64,000 nt of DNA from Neckera pumila (taxonomy: Eukaryota > Streptophyta > Bryopsida > Hypnales > Neckeraceae), in assembly GCA_963969595.1 (NCBI GenBank), contig OZ018415.1, forward strand, positions 18,786,001-18,850,000. The letters run 5' to 3'. This document shows positions 45,458 through 56,500 of the stretch, one piece after another. The notes beneath the pieces were generated by a model. The model worked only from the letters and a program-made list of their open reading frames with translations. It did not search any database and had not been told where the DNA came from. Position 1 is the first letter of the stretch; every line of letters begins with the position of its first letter. The position numbers and the translations under genes are program-made.

Positions 45458-45728
45458 CAGCTCTGTTGTAATCCACTTTCTACTCCTCTTTCCACTTTTT
45501 TTTTGCAAACTGAGCATTTCAAGATTTGTTTTCTTCAGTACTTGATCACCCCAAATCATAACATTCTCATTGTGAGTATAAATTACATTGGAGTACAAGT
45601 TAAGCTTAACTCATCCATGGAGCCTGTTTGTGAAAAACAAAGTGACCCCCTTCTGTGCTTGTGCAATGCAGCATGTCCTATTTCCCATACCCAGGCTCCA
45701 CATTTGAGTCACTTGAGAGTGATTCCTG

Positions 45729-46604
45729 TACACCCCCCTACAAGAAAGGTTGACGCCCCCCTTTTGCACCCTTCAGCTTTTTTGACACTACTTTGAACAT
45801 AATTGACATTTCTTGTTTTCATCAATCAACATTTGTGTCTAACCCAATCTCCCTCAAGTATACCAAATTTTCAATTTCAAAAAACCAAAACTCCATTTTT
45901 GGAGAATTTTTTTAATTTTTCATTGTTTTACATGAAAATTCATAGAAAAATATTAATGATGAATTTTTAAAATTTAATTGCGGATATACGTAGGAAACAT
46001 ACAAACGCACATCTTTCCTTCAACAAGCATCTCCAAAAAAGTTTCACAATTATCGTGGCAAAAGATACAGTGAAGGCGTGAATAGTGCCCAAAATTTTGA
46101 AAATTCATATCTCTTTATTGTAATTAGATTTTGTTTTTTTTCCCTCACATTGCAATTATTTTTACACATTTGAGCATGATGGTACAATTACTTTATCAAA
46201 ATCTAATTACAATAAAGAGATATGAATTTTCAAAATTTTGGGCACTATTCACGCCTTCACTGTATCTTCTGCCACGATAATTGTGAAACTTTTTTGGAGA
46301 TGCTTGTTGAAGGAAAGATGTGCGTTTGGATGTTTCCTACGTATGTCCGCAATTAAATTTAAAAAATTCATCATTAATATTTTTCTATGAATTTTCGTGT
46401 AAAACAGTGAAAAAAAATTAAAAAAATTCACCAAAAATGGAGTTTTGGTTTTTTGAAATTGAAAATTTGGTATACTTGAGGGAGATTGGGTTAGATACAA
46501 ATGTTGATTGACGAAAACAAGAAATGTCAATTATGTTCAAAGTAGTGTCAAAAAAGTTGAAGGGTGCAAAAGGGGGGCGTCAACCTTTCTTGTAGGAGGG
46601 TGTA
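45729..46604. repeat. Large near-perfect inverted repeat, arms about 405 bp, spacer 63 bp
   Basis: The left arm 45729-46133 pairs with the right arm 46197-46604 with few mismatches and small indels. The outer ends share TACAAGAAAGGTTGACGCCC; the inner ends share ATTACAATAAAGAGATATGA. The arm includes the CAAGTATACCAAATTTTC block of the synthase 3' flank. A transcript would form a long double-stranded hairpin. Confidence 0.9.
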
Positions 46605-46726
46605 AAGTCTGGTATAGTAATCTTACAACCGGTTGATTTGAACCATTCAAAGATTTTTGCATAGCATAGAAAAAGAATTTGAATTTTTCATCTTGCATAA
46701 TTATCAATCAATCTTCATGCCATTCC

Positions 46727-47178
46727 AATCAAGCATACCAAATTTCAAATTAAAAAAAGCAAAATTCCATTTTTGGTGAATTTTCAAAGCCAATTTTCAT
46801 AGTTTTACATGATATTTTATTGAGAACAATTGATGATGAATTTTTTAAATTTAATTGCGTAGATATGTGGGGAACATTCATAAGCACATCTTTCAAATTA
46901 GAAAACACCCCATTGAGTAACAAAAATGTAATCCAAGAAGGATTCAATGTTGGAGCGACAATGCCCAAGTTTTGTGAAATAGATATCTCTTTATGTATGT
47001 ACGTACATATGGATGTGCATATGGATGCTCCCCACATATCTATGCAATTAAATGAAAAAAACTCATCACCAATTGTTCTCAATAAAATATCATGTAAAAC
47101 TATGAAAATTGACTTTGAAAATTTACCAAAAACGGAATTTTGTTTTTTTTAAACTGAAATTTGGTATACTTGATTGGA
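46727..47178. repeat. Second inverted repeat of the same flank block, arms about 160 bp
   Basis: 46727-46887 mirrors 47015-47178 (for example AAGCATACCAAATTTCA against its inverse, and TTTTACATGATATTTTATTG). Similar peptides are read from the two strands for that reason. An uninverted copy follows at 47400-47600. 47600-48050 has no supported feature. Confidence 0.8.
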
Positions 47179-48051
47179 ATTGCATGATGATTGAGTGACA
47201 ATTATGCTTAACAAAATATACCAATTATATTTCACATTGTAAGAAAAATTGTGGATGGCTCAAATTGGCCGGTTGTAAGATTACAATACCCGATTGTATA
47301 GTATCCTACCAAAAAGATAAGTAATGGCAGTTTGGAAAATCAGTTTTCTTTGCATGATGTAAGAAAAAATTGACATTTTTTTTGTTTTGCATAATTAACT
47401 TTGATATCTTATGCAATCCCAATCAAGCATACCAAATTTCAATTTCAAAAAACTAAAAATCCATTTTTGGTGAATTTTTCAATTAATTTTCATGGTTTTA
47501 CATAAAAATTCATTGAAGAACATTGGTGATGAATTTTTAAAATTCAATTGCAATGATATGTAGGAAAACTCCATACGCAAATCGTTTCTTAAACAAGTAT
47601 CTCCAAAAAAAATTTACAATTCCCTCTATTTCCGTTTGGCAAAATTTTGCCCTAAGTTTGAAAATATATAAGTCTTTATTGTAATTCGATTTTTTCATTT
47701 TTACTTCTTGCTATAACCACCTTGGTAGCTGAGAGTGTGATGGTACAATTTGTTTGCAAAAACCTAATTTCAATTAAGAGATACTTCTCTTCAAAGCTGA
47801 AGGTGAAATCACATATCTTTGTGGTAGGCCATTGTATAGTCAGGTCTAGCTGAATTACAAATTTTTAGATCCTCCTTAGATTAGGAGAACTTTGGGAGGC
47901 CTGTGCGCACTCATAAATGAATGGAATTTTGAATTTTGAATTGCATTGGAATTACATTGAAGTCTATTTTATCATTGTTACAAACACACATATGTAATTG
48001 AAAATCATACAAAGAGTTTGATGTTTTCTATACACTATGTACTATCTAGTG

Positions 48052-48238
48052 CAGTAGAACTCCTCTAAATGTATAGGCCCAAGACCTTCTGACAACACTT
48101 TTAGAGAGGTTTTGCAATTATAAGGGGTGCATTTAGAAGGAGTTCTACTGTAGTATTGCCTCAAGCCAGGACCGCTAGGACCGGATAGTTAGAGAGTTTT
48201 TGGCAATTATAAGGGGTGCATTTAGAGGAGTTCTACTG
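48052..48238. mobile_element. Emigrant/pogo-like MITE, CAGTAGAACTCC ends
   Basis: The left end CAGTAGAACTCCTCTAAATG; right ends GAGGAGTTCTACTG at 48238 and a second one near 48154. TG flanks both outer ends. The TIR resembles the plant Emigrant/Lemi (pogo) ends (CAGTAAAACCTCTA), which use TA. An internal duplicated right end suggests a rearranged copy. Confidence 0.6.
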
Positions 48239-48572
48239 TGTTGCCAACATTTATGAAAATTACAACTTGTATTCAATGGTACATATAAGAAATGAACCTT
48301 CACAATGGCTTTAGAGATGCTTAGTTTCATACCACTTGAGTTGCTTGTATGATTTCTTTCTTCTTCTTCACCCAAATGCAAAAAAACTGTGACTATCTTC
48401 CAAAGAATCTCTCTGAAATGGTAGATAGTGTATAAAAGGAATCCAAATTGTTGTATGATATTCAATTATTCATTTTCCACTTATTATGGAGTTGAAGTGC
48501 ACTTCATTGCGATTTCAACGCAATTTGCGGTTTCAAAATCGATTCATCTTTGAACATACTAGAGCTTCCTAA

Positions 48573-48789
48573 CACTATAAGAAACCCACATTTTTTTTGA
48601 CAAGTCTAGATTTTTTGTGACGGATTTTGTTAGACATCTAAGTTGACATCTAATTGTTTTTATGTCAACAATAATATCCAATGTAACATCATGAAAACAT
48701 AAAAATAGCTAGATGTCAATATAGATGTCTAACAAAACCCGTCACAAAAAATCCAAGCTTGTCAAAAAAAATGCGGATTTCTTATAGTA
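48573..48789. mobile_element. CACTA-type MITE, TAA duplication
   Basis: It starts CACTATAAGAAACCC and ends as its inverse (last base changed, CTTATAGTA). The TIRs extend over about 60 bp (TTTTTTTGACAAG, GTGACGG, TTTTGTTAGACATC). TAA lies on both sides (48570-48572 and 48790-48792). A 3-bp duplication with CACTA ends is diagnostic of the EnSpm/CACTA superfamily. Confidence 0.85.
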
Positions 48790-48959
48790 TAAAGTTGTTG
48801 AACTTTGAGTGAACACTGAATGAAAAATTTGTAAATGAGCAGACCTGATTGTACAGTCATGTCCAGTTCATTTACAAACTGGCAATGTGAGCCAGTCCAA
48901 TTTTTATTGCATAGTATTAAAAATAAATTGAATTTTTTATCTTGCATAAGTAAAATCCA

Positions 48960-49625
48960 ATTTTTACTCACTTCCAATGAAGCATACCAAATTTGAGTTT
49001 CAAAGAAGCAAAATTCCATTTTTGGTGAATTTTTTAAATCAATTTTTATAGTTTTACATAATATTTTATTGAAAACAATTGGTAATGATTTTTAAAAATT
49101 TGATCACTTATGTACTTAGGAAACATCCTTATGCTCATCTTTCATATTAAAAACACCCCATTAAATAATAATAAAAGTAGGGGTCTAGTAAGGGCTCAAT
49201 ATGAGATGTTATATGACCAAACTTTATGAAATAGATATCTTTATTATACATTTAACTATATTTTGTCAAAGTAAATGTACCATCATGTTCAAATGTATAA
49301 AATTAGTTACCACATGAAGAAAATATAGAAAAATCTAATTATAATGAAAAGTTGTTTATTTTTACAACATTTGGGCATTGTCACCTCAACATTGAAATCT
49401 CTATAAAAGAAATTGTAAAACTTTTTTGGAGATGCTTGCAAAGGGAAAGATGTGCATATGGACGTTCTCTACATATATCCACAATTGAAGTTAAGAAATT
49501 CATTAACAATTTTTTTAATGAAATATTATGTAAAACCATTAAAAAATGACTTCAAAAATTTACCAAAAATTAAAATTTTGTTTTTTAAGCTGAAATTTGG
49601 TGTGCTTGGTTGGGATTGCATAAGG
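48960..49625. repeat. Third inverted repeat of the flank block, arms about 165 bp, long spacer
   Basis: 48960-49130 mirrors 49455-49625 (AGCATACCAAATTTGAG against its inverse). The spacer holds AT-rich DNA. Confidence 0.7.
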
Positions 49626-49818
49626 ATGCAATGTTAATTATGCTTACCAAAATATGGCAACTACACTACACATTATATTCAAAAATCTAAATGCCTCAAA
49701 TTGGCAATTGTAAATGAAGTGGACCTAACTGTACAACAGAGTGCAATAATCTTATCAACTGCCTCTTATGGCATTTTGCATAATATTGAATATAATTGAC
49801 ATTGTTTGTCTTGCATAA

Positions 49819-50851
49819 TTAACCCCTAAAAGCCCATATTTAGGAAAAAATTCAGCCCTTCAAAAGGCCGCGAGTTCTGCACCTGCCCGGTGCAATTGTA
49901 GAGAAAAATCAAAATCAAAAATTACTTTTTAATTTTTAAATTTTTTAAAAATTGGGTGCTGACGTGGCATTGGGTGATGACGTGTCACGTTAGAAATTTA
50001 TTTTCTTAATATTTTTTTTCCAAAAAAAGTTATTTTTTAAAGATTTTTTCTTTTATTCATTATGAAATTGCACCAAAGGGGTCCGGTAAATCAATTCCTT
50101 AACGACCTTCTGGAGGGCTGAAATTTTTCCTAATGTGTCCTTTCAAGGAACAAATGGGATGTGGGACAGGTACCTACAGGCTGAATTTTTGTTGTAATTT
50201 TCTAAATTCTTTTGGGAAGATAGAAGAACTGCTATGCTTTGTAGGAATATAATTTTTTTTCAATTGGTGCCCAAGAAAAAAAGTTATGCTCAAATAAGCT
50301 CAAAACAAGGGACGGGGGGCAGCAAAAAGAAATTTGCAATTTTTATTTAATTTTTAATTTTTTTTCTTATAGATTATATTTTTGTCTATCTAGAAAGCTT
50401 TCATTCATTTCATTTGGATTTTTTATGAGAAAGTTATGGACAATCTTGTTTTTTGGGCACTTAGAGCATCTTTCTGAAAAAAATAATTGTGGGATTCATT
50501 TTTGAATGCAATTGTAACAATTTTTCCAAAAAAAAAGTTCCACAAGGTTTAGGTTTTTTGCTAGAACAATCTCATCATTGGGATTAGTGCTTTTTAATTC
50601 CATATAAAAGATATTAATATTTTTGATTTTCCTCCTATCACGTATTTACTTCTACTCAACAATTTTCTTAGTAATGAAAATTAATTTTTTTTGGAATTTT
50701 TTTCCCCCACACATTCTCATACTAGTTAGGTGTAAGATCATATGGTTAGATATGCAAAAAAATATTTTTCAATTTTTTTACTCTTTGCTATAAAAGTGGC
50801 AGATTTGGGTGTTTTTGGGCCAAAAAAATGCCTTGGGCCTTTAGGGGTTAG
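49819..50851. mobile_element. TTAA/CCCCTAAAAG element with a nested MITE
   Basis: TTAA (49819-49822) then CCCCTAAAAGCCCAT; right end GGGCCTTTAGGGG then TTAG (50848-50851). The empty site CATAATTAACAT is seen downstream of copy A (21755). The nested MITE is at 49840-50133. Confidence 0.8.
49840..50133. mobile_element. Nested TIR MITE, TTAGGAAAAA family
   Basis: Ends TTAGGAAAAAATTCAGCCC and GGGCTGAAATTTTTCCTAA; the family is the same as 5475-5957. Interior GACGTGGCA/GACGTGTCACG pieces recall the hairpin of the other member. Confidence 0.7.
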
Positions 50852-50869
50852 CATTCAATTTTTGTGCAA

Positions 50870-51180
50870 TTGAAATACCAATCAAGCATACCAAATTTCA
50901 TTTTCAACAAACCAAAACTCCATATTTGGTGAATTCTTTCATTTAATATTTATGAATTTACATATTTGATTGCATAGATATATAGGAAACATTCATATGC
51001 ACAACTTTCATGTTCAAAGACACCTCAATAAGCAACAAAAATATGATCTTTAAAGAGTTAAATTTGAAAATTTGTATGATCAAACTTGGTGATATAGATA
51101 TCTCTATGTTTTAACTATATTGCTGTGATGATTGTAAGTCTAGGTGGCTCTGGCTATTTGCTAGAATGTGATAGTTTTTT
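50870..51180 (+). repeat. Terpene synthase 3' flank relic
   Basis: It continues from the TTAA insertion and matches 21760-22080 (CAAGCATACCAAATTTC, ATATGATCTTTAAAGAG, GTATGATCAAACTT). It ends in the AGTCTAGGTGGC repeat tail. A T-rich, possibly retroposon-derived block follows at 51170-51310; 51310-51880 has no recognised feature. Confidence 0.65.
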
Positions 51181-51879
51181 TTTGTTTTTTTTGAAACAAA
51201 TGGAAATCCATTGCAAAACAACAGTTAAGGGAGGCAAACCATTCATGATCATTGCTCCATTGTGGCTATGTAGGTTGTTCTCTTTCCGTGAAGGAAAAGA
51301 TGAACAATGATTAATTATGGCATGGTTCTCAAGGCAATTGTGGCACATAAGGATTGCCTTTAAGATTAATTCTCAATCTTACAACCAACCCTTGGTGGAT
51401 TTTGGCAAAAATTTGCCTAAATTAAACGTTGACTATGGCATTCTTAAACCCTTCTCAATTTTGATAAGGGGATTCAAAGGAGTAGGGAAGCGATTTTGAA
51501 GACTCTTTATTAATGAAGAGAGCCTAAGTATCTATGAAATAAATAATTTGCTTCCTAAAGGTGAAGTGGCATGCAGCTAGTAGTTTACATAAGAAATAAA
51601 TCTTTCTATAAGTTTATAATCCTAGGGCTTCTTCAGCATCCATGGGACCCATAATCATTGTTATAGAATCTTATGGGAATCCTTGAAGAGTACGTGATTC
51701 CCCAACATAAAAAACTACGAGAGATTTCCTATGAAGGTGATATTTTCAATAGAAGGATTTTGTAGAAGCATTAATTATAGGAGGAATCCCTCTAATCAAC
51801 ACAAAATCCTATTTTCAAGGCAAAAACATATAGAAAATTGACTAGTGAGGATGTTTATTATGAAGAGATGGTTTAAGTT

Positions 51880-52474
51880 TTAACTCCTAAAGGACCATAA
51901 GGCCACTTGGTGACTTCTGCAACTATATTTGTAGAAAATACAAAAAGTGAACCTCACTAATAGTCTATAAACAATATAGAGACCCTAAACTATTTTTTTA
52001 GTTAAACATGTTGGTGCAATCTAATCAAGAAATGATCAATTGTAGAATTACTGATGAATTTTTAGAAAATGGAGAAGGGATTCTAGGTCATCACTTTAGA
52101 TCCTCATATCTTTTTTTCCAAAGCTCAAATGATCTAAAAAACATTACACATCAAAACCATGATGATATGTACTTGTGGAAAAAAAAATCAAAATTTTTGG
52201 AGCTCTTTTGAAAATTTTGATTTTAGCATTTGTACAAAGTACTACTTAATTGAACATTTTTCATCAATCTTGTCAATAATGGCATTGACTCAAAAATTGT
52301 ACAATTTTGTTGATCTTTTTTTCATAGAAAAGCTACATACAGTAAGTCTTCTTTCATTTTAATGGTGGCAATCATCAAAATGATTCTACACAAATGAAGA
52401 ATTATGCTTGTTAACAAGAATTAGTCAAGAAAACAAGAGCTATATTCACCCCACCCTTGTCCTTCAGGGATTAA
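51880..52474. mobile_element. TTAA element, CTCCTAAAGGACC ends, distinct body
   Basis: TTAA (51880-51883) then CTCCTAAAGGACCATAAGG; right end GTCCTTCAGGGA then TTAA (52471-52474). 587 bp; the interior does not resemble the other subfamilies. Confidence 0.55.
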
Positions 52475-53449
52475 AACTTGGATAAGGCAATTGGGTTGCA
52501 TGTTGTCCTATCAAACAAACCTTAGAGTTGGGCCAAGCAAACCTTGCAATACTACTAGGAGCTGAGGTGGTCACATGGATTTTCATTTTACTTTAAATAT
52601 AAGTTACGTTTTCTGTTTTTTTTTAGTTTTTTAGTTTTTTAGTTTTTATTTAAAAAAGCATAAACATTCAACTCATGATTTATGTAGGAGAGCTTCTTCA
52701 ATCCAACAATTTAGACGCGCACAAACAAAAGCTCTAATTTTAGAAATAATTTTTAATTTTTGGTTTCAAATTTTGTTGATGCATATTTTTTCAGCGTAAG
52801 AAGTGAGTTGCACGGTTGGGATATACACAAGTGAGGAGATGGTCTAGCATAAAAGGGGCAAGAGAATTTGAAGGTAAGACTGATCATCATCTGCATAACT
52901 TGTCATCCAAACAATAGTTTGGGAAGGAGATGTATTGCAATGCTGGAGCTGCTGCTCGCACTTCGCGCAGAGAACAAAGGCTAAGCGTATTCGCTGCAGA
53001 ACAGATCCTATTCAAGTATGCTCATGACAGGATTGACAGCCAACTACACTGACTTATCTTGTTATTGCGTGTAACACTAACAGTAAGTTGAAATATCTCT
53101 GTATTTTATTAATTTCCACAAAATATTTTTTCTGGTAATGACATTAGTTTTGTACTCACTGACAGAATAAATCAGTGTGCTCGTCTGAAGCTCAAACACC
53201 TGCGGTCACTCCTGTCATTTAGAAGTTCTGGCACAACACATCGAGCCTAAGTGAAGTTTTTCTATGGAGAGTTTTGGCAGCCTTAGTCTAGCAAATGTTA
53301 CGTCCAACTTAGAGAAGGAATTCACGAACCTGGAGGCGAATAGCTCAATCGTGCAGAGTTTTGCATGATTCTAGAGCATGAGTATTGAAAGAAGGAATTG
53401 AAAATGCAAAAGATATTTGAAACGACGTGGTCCACTTCCGGACTAAATT
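52475..53449. other. No gene seen
   Basis: AT-rich DNA with TTTTTTAG microrepeats near 52615-52650, then a more balanced stretch (52900-53300) without a frame that I can support. The last part is probably the 3' neighbourhood of the gene that follows on the minus strand. Confidence 0.5.
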
Positions 53450-53455
53450 TTTATT
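53450..53455 (-). terminator. Poly(A) signal candidate of cysteinyl-tRNA synthetase
   Basis: AATAAA on the minus strand about 50 nt after the stop codon. Confidence 0.5.
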
Positions 53456-53504
53456 TAAGCAGAAGAATGATTAAAACTAATTGGGTTGAGTGAACTTAGT
53501 TCAA

Positions 53505-56500
53505 CTATGCAGATTGAAGATGCTCTTCAGGGACGGCGGCAGGGCGCCACAATGTGCCATCGCCCCCATCCATCAAGGCAATACCTACACCTGCTAATTC
53601 TAATCTAATTTGGTCTGACCGTGCATAGTCTTTCGCATTTCGAGCAGCAGCTCTCTCATGAAACCGAGCTGTTAGATCATCCACACTCAGTCCTGCTCTC
53701 TTCAAAGCCAGTTCTTTGACTTCGTCTAGTATCTGGCAAAAGGCAACCGCAAACATATCATTAAATTAAACATTATTTCACGATTGAACCACCAAAAAAG
53801 GCTTAATTCATGACTTTTCCATTAGATTCACCCTACTTTTTCACTGAAACAAGGTCAGCAGCTCGGCACCATCGCTGTGAGGGAGTGTAAAGGATAACTC
53901 TAATAGTCAAAAAGATTGTGTGGTGTTTGCGATAAAAATTGACATGTAAACAATGAGACCCTTCTAGACGGTACAATTTACGCGATATGATATGCAGTAG
54001 ACTTATAGCACTCATCCATGGAGTTGTGCGGCTGGTGCAGTACCTTGGAGTAGCTAGGGACTTGAAATCCTAGAATATTCATAGCTCCTTGGATTTCGCT
54101 CATGAGCAACTGTAGTGATGCCAGACGGGATTTATCTTTGCGGCCCTGAAGAAACAAAAATAAAGGATTATTGAAATAAAGAAGTTGAGACTGGCTACGC
54201 AAGTAGTTCTACGAACGAACCCATCGCCCTGTTCAAATGAAGGCATCTGAAAAAACAAGATATGATTTGGATTCAATCGATTCAGCTGAATATGGTGTGC
54301 AACAATATTTTACTATTACTTGTTTGCAAGCAAATGTAGGAAATACAGCCAGAGAGCTATGGAAGTGCTTTATTATCCAAAATTCTTGAACTCGAGACGG
54401 AACACCATGTGTCAAAGAAAGAAAATTCGAGAGGGTCGGAGCATCTTGGACACCCTGCCTCTTCCGTGAACTTGCAGTGTTAGGAACTCCTTTAAAAAAG
54501 GTAATGTAGGTTGTAGGATCATGAGACTCATGTTAACTAGGTGGCATAAATGACGTACATTCAAGAAGAAACGTGTCTAAAAGGAGGAACAGAAGGCTCA
54601 TACCTTGCGAGTATGCAGGAGATTATTCATGAACTTCAAGGGATCTGAAAAAGCTGCTACGACAACAGGGGTGTGCAAATCATCAGCCATTGATGACTTG
54701 AAAGTGACCTTGAAGCTCTCAGCAAGCTCGGTAGCTTCCTTGGAAGGGTTACCGCTAGCCTCTTGGTTGTCTTGCTCACTTAAAACCTGTTCACAGTCCG
54801 CAAGTGCCTATCCATACAAGAACATCGTTAAGTCAGACTTATTAAAGGTAGAATACAGCCCCACGCAAGCCAACAATCGTAATCCCTAAGTGTCAAAGCA
54901 GCCACTTCCATATGAATAGGAGTGAATATTGATCATTTAGGAAGCTTCGAGGAGGTAACAAAATGTACCAATAGAAAGCGAAACCATACCCTACATTATT
55001 GAAGGATGGAAATCTGTTTGAAGTTAGTATAAGAGGCTAGTACCTTCCATCCTAATGTGTTGCTCTATTTTTAGCTGAGCACTTAAGGGGTAAGGATTTC
55101 CAAGAAAGGAGAGAATTATTTGCAATGTATTACAACGCCAGGAAAGCACTTGGTTTCAAAGCCCGGCATTGCCTAAGAAAAGTGCTGGAAAGTCCACCTG
55201 AAAGAGGTAAAATATGCGGTCCGATGCCACCTCCAGCTGCCGCTTGGAATAATTCACAGGGGATCGATAGTGGGTGCCCAGCAAAAACCAACGCAATGCC
55301 AGAGGGTGATAGAGCTCCAGCACCTTCATCCAAGATTACCACTTGCACTATTAGAATTAGCTTTCGACTACGCTGAATTTATCAAAAAATGGACGAAGTA
55401 TATAGCATTTGAAAAGAACACCTCAAGCAGAAATTCGGGTTAGGGGGGTTTTGCACAAGGATGTACATCAAAGATATGGAAAGAGAAGGTGGACAGCCAC
55501 CTACCGTCTAGCTTGAAATACCATGTTAAAGCGCAGTGGATGGAATACTGAAGGATGTATACGTGGAATGGATGCCAAAGCAGAGAAAGAAATCGTACAC
55601 TTTTAACTTAATCTCAAGGTCAGATGGAACAGAAATTGTGCAGAGCCCTAAAGATGAAAAAGAAAGAAATTTGGACATGAAAATATGCAGAGTCTTGGAA
55701 TAAATTAGCTCTAACACCACCTTCTGTCGGAACAGAGAAAGCTCGAACGCTTGGATAGGCTCTCTAAATATCATGGATCACTTTGAAAACTGGTTGTAAC
55801 ACATACCTCCCGAATGGTGAAGAAGTTTCCCAGTGACTTCGACATCTTCTCCGAATCCACAGTCACGAACCCGTTGTGCAACCAATAGCTGATTCGACTT
55901 TCCGCACATGCAGCACAACTCTGGGCTATTTCGTTCTCGTGATGAGGAAAAATCAAATCCATTCCACCACCATGAATATCAAATTTATAACCTAAATGTT
56001 CCGCACTCATTGCACTGCATTCAATGTGCCAGCCCGGGCGTCCACAACCCCAAGGACTGTCCCAAGCTGGCTCTCCTGGTTTTGTACTCTGCATAGCAAT
56101 AATTCAAGCAATCTTCAGGAACCAAATCCGGACACAAAGAAATTGAACCCAAAAGAGTCATTAACCCCTAATTGTCGAAGATAAAATAGAAATTCCACTT
56201 TGGAAAACAGCAGTCGCTTATAGTAACTTTCAAAGAGGGTTCTATTGCTTAAAAATGCAAGGCATGATACCTTCTTTTACTTGAGACATTTCTTAACTCG
56301 AAGCTTTGTGAGTGATTATTTGCGACTCCAAAAGATATGGAAGGCGATTCCACAATTAATCATTGGGAGTCAGAATTAATCATTCAGAAAGCTTCGAGTT
56401 AAGAAATGGAAGGCGGTTCCACAATTAATCGGCGCTTGGACTCAATCACATAGGCGGTTCCTGAATGAATATAAAAACCTGAGAATTAATACCCAATTCC

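Noticed and set aside
46750..47152. Similar 110-codon peptides on both strands
   Set aside because: An effect of the inverted repeat: both frames read the same DNA block from opposite arms.
55130..55376. Frames on both strands at 55.1-55.4 kb as separate genes
   Set aside because: The true minus-strand frame here is exon 6 of cysteinyl-tRNA synthetase ([16 protein letters not shown]); the others are shadows.
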